Assembly: GCA_016081115.2 (NCBI GenBank)
Contig: CM071931.1
Span: forward strand, 24,838,317-24,902,316
DNA length: 64,000 nucleotides
Reading direction: 5' to 3'
Source of the DNA: Rehmannia glutinosa
Lineage: Eukaryota; Streptophyta; Magnoliopsida; Lamiales; Orobanchaceae
Part shown: in pieces, positions 33,711 to 46,208 of the stretch
Numbering within the stretch: the stretch's first letter is position 1
Layout: every line of letters starts with the position of its first letter
The notes under the pieces: model-generated
Database searches by the model: none
What the model saw: the letters and a program-made list of their open reading frames with translations, nothing else
Told to the model about the DNA's origin: nothing
Made by a program: the position numbers and the translations under genes

Positions 33711-35250
33711 TGTTAGGAATTTTATTGTTTAGATTTTGATGAATGCCATGTAAAACTTAGAATAGAAAGTTGGCACCCCAATTCTTGTTGTAAAATGCAT
33801 TGTAATGAATAGAGTCGCCAAGCCGAGTTAAGTCGCCACGCCCTAACATGCAAGAAGACAATCAAGACTTGAAGGAAGACTCACGCCGCGAAACAAATTG
33901 AGTATGGCATAGAAGAGTAGACGGAACTCTATCAAGAAGAAGCGGTGAGATGCAATGAGTGGAGCATCACCAAGTCAACTCAAGAAAAGCCAAGTCTCAA
34001 GTTGAAGTGACAAAGAGTCATCCAATGATTGGAAGTCGACTCTAAGTCACCCGAGAAAAGCAAGGAAATGCAATAAGTCGAGATAATCGTAAAGATCCAT
34101 TGCATGAAATCAAGAGAATTACTTAAACAAGTAATATCTCCATACCACCTTTCTCGAGTGCTCACCCCGAAGCGTGCAAAAGGAATGAACCAATGGGAAG
34201 CACTACACCGTGTCGAACTACGAAAAGGTGAAAGAACAATTCATACGAGGAAATGGCAATTCCAAGAACTCGCAACAAGACAAGCCAACGATCGCAAGTG
34301 ACTTTCAAAAATAAGCCTATCTCTTCAACGGGCAAATTTTTGAAAGTTCACTATAAAAGGCCGAGAAGTTTGTTTGAGAAAGAAGAGATACATAGATGAC
34401 ACATATGTGAGATATACAAGCATATTAGAAAAACTGAAATATTCTCAATCCTCAAGCCTACATTACGAAGAACATCAATCCAACACTCACCTGTGAAGGA
34501 AAGATAACTTCAATCAGTTGAAGAGGAAAATACTAAAACAAGGGGTCTACATTCCAGGAAGGATTGTAGGAAGGTTCAAGGTTGAGCCAAGTCTTAAGCT
34601 TTTGGAGGGCTTCGTGATCAAATCCAAAGAGCTTGAGCAAGTGAGTCAGCAAGTAGCAAAAGGCCCATGTGAAGAAGCCGAGTCGCACGAGAAGCCACCG
34701 AGTGATCAAGGCGTCTCCGCATCGAGTCCCAAAGGATCAAGTCACCGTGTGATCAAGACTTGTATCCGACTGTACCACTTTGTAAACCGATCATTACTTA
34801 GTGGATTCCTCCAGAGTTGGAGAAGAGAGGAGTAGAAGAATTACCCCATCTTCGAACCTCTATAAAAATTTCATTGTGTCATTTACATTTCAAAGACTTT
34901 AATTCTTGCAATTTTAATCGCTTATATCTCACGATAAATTTTCTATCCACTTGATAAATTATAAGTACTAAACCAAGCACTAAACTCTTACTTTATCAAA
35001 CTTAAGGGTGTTAAGTCTTCCAAAAAACAAAACCACAATCGAGTTAATTTAGAGCTAACACTGAGTTACTCCATCAACAAATCGTTGAGTTTGTTGAGTG
35101 ATTAACTCTACCGAGTGACTAAGTTGATCATCCATCAAGGACACAAATGTAGTATCAACTCAGTAGATTTAAAAGGACTAAATCGAAAATTTGGTAAGGT
35201 TTATTCAACCCCCTTCTAAACCTTACACTTACACCCCCTTGGGACCTACA
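33711..35250 (+). repeat. 5' LTR of the Sirevirus
   Basis: 1540 bp, from TGTTAGGAATTT to GGGACCTACA. A TATA-like CTATAAAAGG lies at 34351-34360 and would fit the start of transcription. Differences from the 3' LTR concentrate next to CG dinucleotides. Confidence 0.92.
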
Positions 35251-35252
35251 AG

Positions 35253-35264
35253 TGGTATCGGAGC
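35253..35264 (+). other. Primer-binding site
   Basis: TGGTATCGGAGC, two bases after the LTR, differs at one position from the complement of initiator Met tRNA (TGGTATCAGAGC). Confidence 0.88.
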
Positions 35265-35378
35265 GGTTGGTTCATTGAACCCTCCGCACCGTTCTTGAAC
35301 TAGATCTCCAAACTTTTCAAAGTCTCGCTTTAGTACTTAAACTTTCAAAACTCTTCGTTATCATTAAAAGTTATTATC

Positions 35379-37715
35379 ATGGAAGCAAATTTGACACGCA
35401 TCCCTATGTTCACTATTGAAGAATTTGATGATTGGAAAATTCGTATGCGAGCTCATCTATCAAAGATTACATGATGAGATGTGGATAGTGATAGAAGATG
35501 GGCCTCTGCAAATCTTAAAGGTGAACACAAAATTGCATTTAAGAGTTGCACGGTGAAGGAGAAGAAGATGTTGCTCTAGACCGTCATGGTTGAAAAACCA
35601 AGAACTGAATGGACAAATGATGACGAAAAAAGATATAACCTGGACAATGTAGCCAAGGACATCCTCTACAAAACCTTGACAAAGCCATGTTCAACAAAGT
35701 CAAATCATGCAAAACGGCTAAAGAAATCAGGACAAGTCGACATTGATTTGTGAAGGCTCGTGAGCAAATCAAAGAAAACAAATTATCGGTGGTCAGTCAG
35801 AAATTTGAGAACTTCAAAATGATCTCGAGAGAGAACCTGGATCAACTAGACGCTCGGTTCACGTAAATCACAAATGAGTCATCGCACTTGGAAAGGAATA
35901 TACACAGAGAAATGTGTATGAAGATCCTAAAAGTCTTCCAAATGAATGGGAAATGAAGGTCATGGCACCGAGACATTCCATGGACCTATCAAAGACATCC
36001 AACCATGAGTTATTCTCGGACCTCAAAGCCTAGGAGTTTGAGCCGAGAAGAAAAGACCAGGAAGAGACAATTTGTACCCAAAACAAATTTGCTCTAATTG
36101 TTAAAGATGGGAAGAGAGCGAGGTCAAAGAGGTCATTGACCCGGAAGAAATAGCCCGATGGTTAAAAGATTTAACAAGTTCTTTAATAAGAACTACAAGA
36201 GAGGAAAGGGTGAATCCTCCGAGAAGACACTCGGCTCCTCCAAATCAAGGGATGATAGGCCAACCAAGAGAACAGATCATCAAAAAGTTGAGTATCAAAG
36301 GGTGACAATCCAAGAATGGAAAGAGTGATCAAAAGGTTGAGTATCTATGTTGAACTCAGAGACAACCAGGTCACTATGCCATTGATCGGCCATATCCTGT
36401 AGTCAACAAGACAGGGGATGAAGAAGAAAGGAAGATCTTCGTGAGAAAGAAGACAAGAAAAGAAAAAGGCAATGATGGTCGCTGAGATCACTAAAAAAAT
36501 GCCAAGTCAAGAGAGACAATGATTCGAGAGCAAAGAAGTGGTGACTACTCAAGTGACTCAAGAAGAAGCCTTGATCCGCTTGATGGCCAAAGAACAAGAT
36601 CAAGAAGATGAGGTACAATCTAACTCAACAAACTCGGACACTAGTGATAGTGATCGTGACACACACACTTCATCACCCACTCGATCTTTATGATTCATTA
36701 GGCAAAATGATGAAAGATTTTGAACACATTAAATCCTCACACACACTATTGAATGAGGAAAACAAATTACTCAAAAGTCAAAACTCAAAGTGACTAAAGA
36801 GTCGAGTACTCTAAGTCAAATAGTTGATGAGAATGAAAGTTTAAAGGCCGAAAATGCTAAATTAGTAGCGAAAATTGCCGCTATAGAAAAGAGGGAGAAT
36901 GACCTCAAGAATGTTATTGCCTCATTCACTAAGGCATCTAAATCATCGGATGATCTTATCATGAGTCAAAGAGAATGTGGAGACAAGACAAAGCTTAGAT
37001 TTAATTCCTCTGTCTATGTCAAACCTCAAAAGTAATTTTGGAAAAAGGATCTTCAAGTCATGAAGAGTCCGAAAAATCCAAAACTCTAAATGTTGCACAC
37101 ACATTCACTCCAAAGCACAATAACAAGCAAACGGCCTTGGTTATAAAGGAAAAGGAAAATGAGTTGAGTGTCTTTGAAAGACAAATGAGAAGAGATTCAC
37201 CAGTCCTCAAAGAAACTCCTAACGAAAAATACTCGTAAAAAGGAAGCGAGAGCTACCAAAAATCCCAAAAAATTCATAAAAGAAATACATATGATGGGAA
37301 TGGTAGAAAATATCCAAGCCAAGTGATTGGAATAATGTGAACTATCAAAGATAAACTTATGGAATATAAGCCCAAATGGCAAAGGCCAAGAACTCGAAAA
37401 AGGCCATTCCAAAAGTATAAGAGCTTTCATCAAAGACACCTATGCACCTAAGCATCACACTCAAAGTCACCACAATTACCCAAGGAAGGCAATTGCTAAA
37501 ACACATATGCAGCATACGGAGACAAAAGAGACAAATGTATGAACCTAGAATCCCCAAGCAATTTGCGAATTAATTATGATTATGGCATCGATAGATGGCA
37601 ACCCCTTAGAGTCAAATCATTTGGCTATAAGTTGGTTGGATCATCTTACAATTCTAACCCCTCGTGACCCGCATAAGTATGGATACCTAAAACTTAATTT
37701 CCTTGATTGCGGTTC
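35379..37715 (+). pseudogene. Sirevirus gag, broken
   Basis: The ATG at 35379 opens MEANLTRIPMFTIEEFDDWK, a copia gag start, but an in-frame stop follows near 35472 and more breaks come after. Recognisable pieces are EWTNDDEKRYNLDNVAKDIL (35605-35670), a damaged zinc knuckle with QPGHYAID (36370-36393) and a coiled coil from MMKDFEHIKSSHTLLNEENK (36707) to 37035 with many Glu, Lys and Leu heptads. The minus-strand fragment at 1-1195 is a relative. Confidence 0.8.
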
Positions 37716-37945
37716 AAGAACAATGAGTGCCAAGGAACCTGGTACATGGATAGTGGCTTCCCGCATACACATGACAGAAACAAGAAAAAAATCACAAAAT
37801 TCAAGGAAGTTAAAGGAGCAAAAGTCATATTTGGAGGAAATGAAGCTCCCGGTGAAATAAGAGGCATTGGAACCATCAAGAGGAATGGATTAGAAATCAC
37901 AGACGCGTTGCATATGTTGAAGGACTCAACTTTAACTCGCTAAGC
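37716..37945 (+). pseudogene. Sirevirus aspartic protease
   Basis: It reads ECQGTWYMDSGFPHTHD. WYMDSG is the copia protease active site (DSG), where most copies have DSGCSRHMTG. Here the residue after DSG is Phe and the HMTG part is shifted. Downstream VIFGGNEAPGEIRGIGTIKR and DALHML fit the rest of the protease domain. The enzyme would cut the Gag-Pol polyprotein. Confidence 0.75.
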
Positions 37946-38079
37946 ATCACCAACTCGTGACAAGGGTTACAACGTTGGATTCAACATGGGAATATGCCAA
38001 ATCAAAGATATTGAATCAAATGAAGTTGTCTTTGCAAGGATGTAGACAAAAATATGTATGTAGTGGATTGGTCAACTCG

Positions 38080-39180
38080 CAACACCCATGACTGCCTACT
38101 AGCAAAAAGCACACCAATCAAGTTGGTTTGTGGCACAAAAAAGCCGAGTCACCCGAATTTCAAAACAATTAACAAGTCGCAAGAAGTCATCTTGTAGAAG
38201 GACTTCCGGACTCGATACAAGAAAGGAGAGTATATGTGATGCATGTCGGAAGGGAAAGCAAATCAAATCGTCATTCAAAGAGAAGACATGCCCATCCTCA
38301 ACAAGAATATTACATCCGCTTCATATGGATCTATTTGGCCCAAAGGGGAACCAAACAAAGATAAGTGGAAAGAAATACACCTTGGTGGTAATAGATGACT
38401 ATTCAAGATATACATGGACAATATTCATGTGCAAGAAGAAAGAAACTCTACAAAAACTACCACAAATTGATGAAGAGGATTCAAAACGAGAAGAGTCAAA
38501 CCATTATCAAAATAAGATCGGATAGAGAACCGAGTTTGTCAATGGAATAATAACTCGATTTGTATTGAGAATGGTATTGGTCATGAACTATCACAGCTAG
38601 GACTCCACAAAGTGAGAATGGAGTTGCGAGAAAGAAGGAATAGAACCCTCAAAGAAGCAAAGAAGACCATGTTAGTCAAGGGGTTACCAAAAAGATTTTG
38701 GGTCAAGCAATCAACACACTTTGCTACACCCAAAAACAGATGTATGATAAATAGACAAATTGACAAAGACTCCCTATGAGATCCGGGATGGAAGAAAACC
38801 AAATGTTGCATATTTCTAATATTTGGATGTAAATGCTTCATCCACAACAATGGCAAAGACAATCTAAAGGCTTTTGATGCTAAAGTCGATGAAGGTATCT
38901 TCTTAGATACTCACCGAAAGCAAAGCCTAAGCGTGAATACTCAATAAAAGAACTATGGTTACGAAAGAATCCATTCATGTAGTATTCAATGAGCCAAAGG
39001 TAAATGGAGAAGACATTGAAGAGTCACCGATAAGTTGAATCATCCAACCACGAAAGAATCCCTATCTTTGTGCCGACGCCCGAAGCCGAATCATCAATTC
39101 GTAAGAAGATGAGATAGTCAATCTCAAAAACAATTGAAAATTTGCAAAACTAAGTGATAACGAGAGAGTCGACCCAACAA
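38080..39180 (+). pseudogene. Sirevirus integrase, broken
   Basis: The zinc-binding end is seen as ICDACRKGKQIKSSFKEK (38238-38290). The core follows with LHMDLFGP (about 38318), where the D is the first catalytic residue, and LVVIDDYSRYTW (38380-38413) with the second. Beyond about 38460 the frame is broken, and only pieces such as ELSQLGLHK-like sequence and KCFIHNNGKDNLKAFDAK can be followed. The enzyme would insert the cDNA. Confidence 0.75.
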
Positions 39181-39199
39181 CAACACAACCGCAAGTCGA

Positions 39200-40020
39200 T
39201 CAATCCAGCTAACTTACTCCAACCGATGTAAGATGGTCGAGACCATCCACCGAACTTGTCATTGGAGATATAAGAGAAGGTGTCAAAACAAGATCCGAAC
39301 TCAACAAGAAACCATGTTCACATTGGATTCAAGCTATGCAAGAAGAGTCAATCGATTTGAGAGAAATAAAGTATGGGAATTAGTGCAAAGACCCATGCAT
39401 CAAAATGTTATTGGAACCAAATGGGTGTTCGAAATAAGATGAACGAGGAAGGTTACTCGTAGTAAGAAACAAAGCAAGACTAGTAGCCAAAGGATATTGC
39501 CAAGAAGAAGGGATAGATTTTGATGAAACATTTGCCCTCGTAGCAAGATTGGAAGCTATAAGGATGTTTCTTGCCTATGCACTCACAAGAATTTCATTGT
39601 ATATCGATGGATGTAAAAAGTGCATTCCTAAATGGTTTGTTGGAAGAAGAAGTGTATGTTGAACAACCTCCAGGATTTGAACAGAAGACTCTTGGAGATA
39701 AGGTATACAAACTCAAGAAAGCTCTGTATGGATTGAAGCAGGCACCCGAGCATGGTATGATACCTTGTCACAATTCCTAACTCGAAAATGGATTCACAAA
39801 AGGAAAAGTAGATAGAACACTTTTCGTAATTCAAGACAAGAAGAGTATTCTACTTGTTCAAATATATGTTGATGACATCATCTTTGGATCCACAAATAAA
39901 GAGTTGTGTGAAAAGTTTTCAAACCTCATGCAAAGTAAATTTGAAATGAGCATGATGGGAGAGCCGACATTCTTCCTTGGACTCCAAGTGAAACAAAAGT
40001 GAAGGATGGAACCTTCATAA
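39200..40020 (+). pseudogene. Sirevirus reverse transcriptase, broken
   Basis: It starts with NKVWELVQRP and GTKWVFEIR (39365-39439). SMDVKSAFLNGLLEEEVYVEQP follows at 39605-39670, KLKKALYGLKQAP at 39711-39749 and the catalytic YVDDIIFGST at 39865-39894. A base appears to be missing after QAP, where copia elements usually have RAWYD. At least four frame changes are needed to read through, so no active product is possible from the sequence as given. Confidence 0.85.
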
Positions 40021-40800
40021 GTCGGACAAAATACACCGTAGATTTAATGAAAAATTTGGTATGGAAGAGAAGTCTTCGTGAAAATACCAATGAACACATC
40101 GACCAAAATGGACATGGATGCGGATGGCAAGCCCAGATCAAACAAGATACTGAGCACTTATTGGATCACCGCTTCTATCTCACAAATTTGCTAGCGAGCC
40201 GGACATCACCTTTCTTTGTAGGTGTATGTGCAAGATTTCAATCTGCTCCAAAAGAAAGCCATATGACAAAGACTAAGAGAGTATTGAGATACTTGAAAGG
40301 AAGCCAAGAAGTAGGCCTATGGTATCCAAAGGAAGGTGGATTCAAGCTAATTGGCTATTCGATTCGACTATCTTTGGATGCGAGTTGATAGGAAGAGCAC
40401 TTCGGACACATGTCAAATGCTAGGAACAAAGCTGATTTCTGGTTTAGCAAGAAGCAAAACTCAATAGCCACCTCTACAAAATGAGAGAATACATAGGCTG
40501 CGGCACTTGTGCCCAAGTCCTATGGATGAGACAAAGAAATGAGAGACTATGAAATTGAGGAAAAAGAGATTCCAATCATGTGTGATAACACAAGTGCAAT
40601 TGCAATTACTCAAAATCCGCGTGTTGCATTCAAGAACAAAGCACATTGATGTCGATATCACTTCATAAGAGATCATGTTGAAAAGAAGGACATCATCCTG
40701 GAATATATCTCAACCGATAAACAACTAGCCGACATCTTCACAAAACCATTATGTGAGTCAAGATTTGAAGAACTCAAACATGAGTTGGGGTTAATTGAGT
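40021..40800 (+). pseudogene. Sirevirus RNase H
   Basis: Pieces in changing frames: TKRVLRYLKGSQEVGLWYPK (40276-40335), DNTSAIAITQNP (40584-40619) and KQLADIFTKPL (about 40720-40752), with the usual end FEELKHELGLIE before the stop at 40800-40802. DNTSAI and LADIFTKPL are hallmark copia RNase H phrases. Confidence 0.82.
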
Positions 40801-40824
40801 GAGCCGACACTCGGGCGAATCAAA

Positions 40825-40848
40825 AAAAAAAAAAAAAAAAAAAAAAGA
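40825..40848. repeat. Poly(A) tract after pol
   Basis: A run of about 24 A directly downstream of the RNase H stop, inside the element. Confidence 0.85.
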
Positions 40849-41372
40849 AATGGAAATTGCAAAAAGGGTGAAAAAGAGTCGAAAATGTAAACTAGCTCAA
40901 GAATCACCAGATCGGAAAGACAAGATTTACAGTCACCGATAGCCGAGTCACCGAGAGAATCGAGAAGTAGAGTTAAATCACTAAGCGATAAGTCAATAAC
41001 TTATGAGCAAAGTAACAAAAACGCGCTGTCGTTTTGACTAAGCGGAATGTTTTAAGAAATACGTCGATAATGATGATGTGTACGGACATAAAGCCGCACA
41101 CCAAGCTTATGATTGGATATAAATCTTTGCCGCATTAAATACGAGACATGAAATGCTAAATAGGCAAAATCTAAGCCGTTGATTTCGATCACATTTCAAA
41201 ACCACCCGCACGCCCTTTCATAAACCATATTTAAACCATTTTCGTCCGTTTTCTCTCTCACACTTCTAAAAACTGTTCATTTCTTTCTCTCAAAAGCAAA
41301 GGCAAAATTCTCTCGAAACCCTATCTATTTTCAAATCAATTTCTCGAGTTTTTCCTTGATACAATCCTGAAA

Positions 41373-44300
41373 ATGGCACCAACTTATGACTTTACCAAGT
41401 TAGGGAAGCAAATCCACACCGGCTCTACGGTGGATTTCGACGAATGATGAAACAGGGGTCCGACGACACCCTAGTGAAGAAAATCGCTGAAAAGTTAAAA
41501 CGTCCGGTCTAAAACATTTTTCGGCGATAGAATACCCGATGACATATGTGGAGGAAGTCGCACAATTCTACGTGAATGCCGAGATTCACGATGAAGGAAT
41601 CAAGTCATCCGTACCTGAAAAGCGGTGACTATCTCTCGCCAAGGATTTGGCCAAACATTGCTCACTACCGTGGAAGGAGCATCGAGAGATTAACGGTGAT
41701 GTAAACCTGGTCAAGCTTGGAAAGAAATAGCCAAGCCCGACTTTGCTTGATAAAATAGTGTATACAAAGAAACAAGAGATCAAGGAGGATTACCACAAGT
41801 CATTGGACATAGTTGCCAAATGTATCGACATCAAGTTTGGCGGCTTTGACCAATCACAAAGGCAAAGCCGATTGTAATGGCCGCAATCATCGAAGCAAAG
41901 AAGATAAACCGGGCCGAGTTTGTCTACAAGAGACTCTCTCTGCCGAACATGGGGAACAAATCCTTCAAAGAAGATGGCACATTTGGAGGATCCCTAGGAT
42001 ATGGCCTAGTGATTGGCCGGCTAATGGAGGTGAAAGGAGTCCTCTTAGACATGGAAAGGCATTCCATGTTAACAAGAGGATGTTCGAGCAAATCTCTCTG
42101 GCGCACAAGAGAGCTTACGCCAAGAGAGGCGACACGGTGAGGAATCACCGACCCCAAGATACACTGTTTCCTCTCCAAGAAAGAAGAAAGCCGCCCCTGC
42201 AAAAGCTAAGAAGATCACGCCCCGCAAAAAGAAAACCAAACATGCTCCCGCCCGCAGCCAGAGTCACCCGCCCAAAAGTGTCTCCCCGCCCAGCAGCCGG
42301 TCGAGAAGGACTCACAAATACCTTCTCCGATCGTCAAAAAGAGGAGAACCGAGAAGCCACGACGGCCCGCTCCCGAAAAAAGACACCAAGACCGCGCCCG
42401 GCCCAAGACTCGAGAGGACACCGTCTCGAACCGAAATTCCTCCTCGTACAAACTAGAGACGAAGAAGAATCATCAAGCGATCCGAATCGAGAAACCAAAT
42501 GTGAGTGAGTTTCTCGGCTAGAGAAGATATACTGAGACTACTAGAGAAGTAGAGTCTCCGGATGTAATTGATGAAACAAATGACCAAGTCTCTCAAGGCG
42601 ATCAAAGCAGAGGCAACTCAAGACACACCGTAGTTCACACAAATTGAAACACAGAAAAGAACCTACTAGAGCAGATAGTGATGTAATGATCCTATCCCCA
42701 CCTTACCCGGACATCCAAAATCGTCTTCGTGAGTGGAGGAAATGGAAGTTGAGTAAGTCAAGGAACAGTTCCAACGACTGAGTTTATAGAAGAAGAAGAG
42801 AACTGCTAAATTTCCTTGGACTAAAAATCGTGCCCCCAAAGACTTGATGAAGACAATCGCTTAGATATCCTGCGCAGATTTACAAGGAAAAGGAGAGAAA
42901 AAGCAAGGCGAGGAAGCCGAGGCACGTGAGAAGGCAAGCAGACCGCCTATCTCCCAAGCACCACGTAACACACACATCCTCTCCTTGATGTCTTCTCGGG
43001 CAAAGTGATGAGGATCAAGAGAATCTTCACGCCACGTAAAGAGTTGCAAATGCAGCAAAGCATTGCACGAATCAAGAATCCTTCACGAGCAAAGATTGAT
43101 GGAGGGACCAGGAGAGTCCTCCGAACACACCGAAATTGATCCAATGGGAGTGGTTCAAAGAAATCGCCAATGTTGTTCTTCCGCTACCACTTCCCCACTC
43201 ACTCGGAAGAAGGCAATAAGGAAATGGCGATGAACCGGGACAATGGGGACCCCAAATCGAGCCAACCCGATTGAAGGTGTGTTACCACCGCCCCAACGGC
43301 CGAACAATCAATCGAAACAAATGGGAGCTTGGAGACGAGTGACCCCATTCCAAGTCACTCACCAGCGCCCGGTGAGGAGAAACTCCCTCCACCGCAGCAA
43401 GGTGGAGAGGATGCTGCAGATGACTCCACAACGAATCAAGGAGGCGAAGTAGAGAAAATACAAACACAAGAAGAACAAAGAAGTTGCCATCAACGAAGCT
43501 CGGATAGATTGAGACTGCTCACCGAGGTGCCAAATCGCTCGGAGGAATAATACGACGCGATGCATGCGATCGAGGCACGATGGAACGCCCGGGAGTTAAC
43601 ACTGGCGATGAAAGTGCAATCCATGGGGTTGAGACTCCAATGGATGCCACCGCAAAAGACCCTAAGACAACGACACACGTCGAATGGGAGGACCAAGGCC
43701 TCGCTGCGCAGAGAGACCGCCGGAGGTAATGAATGAAGGCCCACGGGAGGTTGAGACTTCCCAGGGTAAAGAAGTCAAGTAGAGAACATCCCTCCTGCTA
43801 TAATCGACCCATCCGAGAAGGAGATAAGCGCACTTCATGATTCCCGGATAATCCCGATGTATCCTTTCTCGGGATCGAAGAAAGCGAAGAAGAAGCCGAG
43901 TCATCCCAGTGCGAAATCCAAAAGACTCACCAAGCGGATGTTCCAAGCACGAGTAAGTCGATCCCAAGACTACTCGTCAAACCTTTAACTTTGATGATGA
44001 GCCACCAATGGAAATCTCATCATCGTCCGATGACGCCATCCGATAAGGCCGAGGACCGATCTACGCATTGGAAAAATCACCGAGACCAACGGTTTAAGAC
44101 AAATGAGGCTCAAGAAATCAGCGACCAATGAAGTTGTTGAGACAAACTGAGGCTCAAAACCGACTACTTCACAACAAAACCCACCAACCAAAGATCCACC
44201 GAGCGGTGCTCCTCAAATCTGCAGCCAGATCGATTCCCAAAAGAACTTCACGCGCACCGCTCATCATCGAACGGATCCCGGTTGGCGGCGATGAATCTTT

Positions 44301-45974
44301 TGTAGAATCTTTCCCTTTTTCACCGGAGATACGAGAACTCCACGAAGAGTCGAAAACGAACAAGCACGCTATCACAAACCAGCCCTGTTCTTCCATCGAC
44401 ACCATTGTTCCGGATGATTATGATTTTGATGTTTGCATGGCCATCGACTTCAACGAAGAATCACCAAGAACGAGAAGTGTTCAAGGCACTATTTGCTTGA
44501 GGTTGAACGGATGGAGAGGCATCGAGCCTCTTTGGATATGCGATCGACAACAGAGATGCCACCCTTACGGCCCGACTTGAGAGGCATAACAATCCGAATC
44601 GGGGAATGGTGGCGACAACAAAGAAACAATGCGTGTGGAACAAGTGAGATACTTCAGGACATTGTTCAACAAGTCGCTAGTGTGGAGAGCCGAAAATGCC
44701 GATGCAAAAACGAAGTTTGAGAGAACATATTGAGCACATGCATGAAGCTCATATCGCCGAGAGATAAAGCTACTACGTGAGCGAGAATACAAATGATATA
44801 CGAGCGTTTGGAAGAACACATGACTAGAAAATTCAGCCTTCTCATGGCCGAGATGAAGCGATTTCAGCAGAGTCCAACGCTACTCGATCCGAATTCCATG
44901 TCGCTTACAACGCAGGACTTGAAGCAGAACACGACTATCCGCAGCTCGACTTCATGCTTGCCAAAGATGTTCCCCGGGGTTCCTCTATCCTTTGATGATG
45001 CCAAAAAGGGGAAGAGGAATACCTTAAAGCAAAAATCAAAAAAGAAAGGAGCGGTGAGAAGGGAACAACCGAGAAGGGAAAATCACCAAGAAATTTTGAA
45101 ACAAAAGAAAGGAAAATCACTGAGGGGAAGGATCAAAAGATATGACCTTGATGATTGCACAAACCCCCAACAGGGTCCTGTCATCACGGTGACATTATAA
45201 GCGACAAACTCCCTATGACTCGCCACTCCAACACTCTGTATCTACGGGAGAGAAGAGAAAAACAATTGAAGCGGATGGATGAAGGAAGTGGAAGGAAGAA
45301 TGGATGCGAGTTATGAACATCTTGAAAGAACACGGAGGCATTCCAAAGAGAGAGAGACACTTATGCCATTTCGGATGTCGGGACAGAGCCACGATCGCTT
45401 GACGAATTCAAAACGCTCGAATCAAGGATATTTTGCAAATATGTCCATGGCTCAAGCTTGGGACTTGTATCTTGGGAAAATGGTCTCACATTATGTGAAG
45501 AAGGCCGACAGGCAGACTTCCTAAGATCACTCTGCTGGTCACTCGCTAGTCACTCACCGGGAAGAAGAAGACCCCAAGATAGTATACGCCCGGTAGAGGA
45601 AGAAGCGATAGTGGAGGAAGAAGCTTGGACCTGGCCTCCGCCCAAGAATATTGAATCGTAGATCCGGGGAGGAAAAAAGGAGGGATCTCTCGGGCTGGCT
45701 TGACCAAGTGGTAAATTTGAAAGTGGCTAAAACTAACGCCGAGTATGCAAAAAGAATAGAAGAAGAAAACAAGAGACAAACTCAGCTATGGCAGGAGAGA
45801 CAGGAAAGAATAAGAAAAGATGAAGTCGCCAGAAGGCATATGAAAAGAAAAAGAAGGCAAACGGCGAGAAGAAGAGAAGAAGAGAAAAGAAGATCTTTGA
45901 ACAAGATGAAAGAAGGAGACAAAGAAGGAGATGAAGTGTTCTTTGTCCAACCCTTCGTGTATTTTATTATGTAA
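41373..45974 (+). pseudogene. Sirevirus env-like ORF region
   Basis: An ATG at 41373 opens MAPTYDFTKLGKQIHTGS. The next 4.6 kb is GC-richer than the LTRs and holds overlapping open pieces in all three plus frames, with few long gaps between them. This fits one long ORF broken by many indels. Parts are very basic and Pro/Arg-rich (41813-42508). The final part (45651-45974) is a highly charged coiled coil (KRIEEENKRQTQLWQERQER) ending near 45974. Sireviruses carry such an ORF, often called env-like, with no proven function. No signal peptide or fusion peptide can be made out. Confidence 0.6.
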
Positions 45975-46187
45975 ATACATACAATGTAAGTCTTCCGTAA
46001 TAAAGCTATAAATTCTTTATTTTTTGAAGACAATTATATACTCGATACACCTTGTAAACAACTGATTGTGTTAAGTACAAGAATGATATGATCAATAAAA
46101 AGATTGATTCTCGCATACATTCTATGCGAATACACTATCTCAGTATGTATCTTTGTTATTTGCATTTTTGTATGGTTTAAGTTTTGG

Positions 46188-46208
46188 CATCATCAAAAAG
46201 GGGGAAAT
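46188..46208 (+). other. Sirevirus polypurine tract
   Basis: CATCATCAAAAAGGGGGAAAT directly precedes the 3' LTR and primes plus-strand DNA synthesis. Confidence 0.88.
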
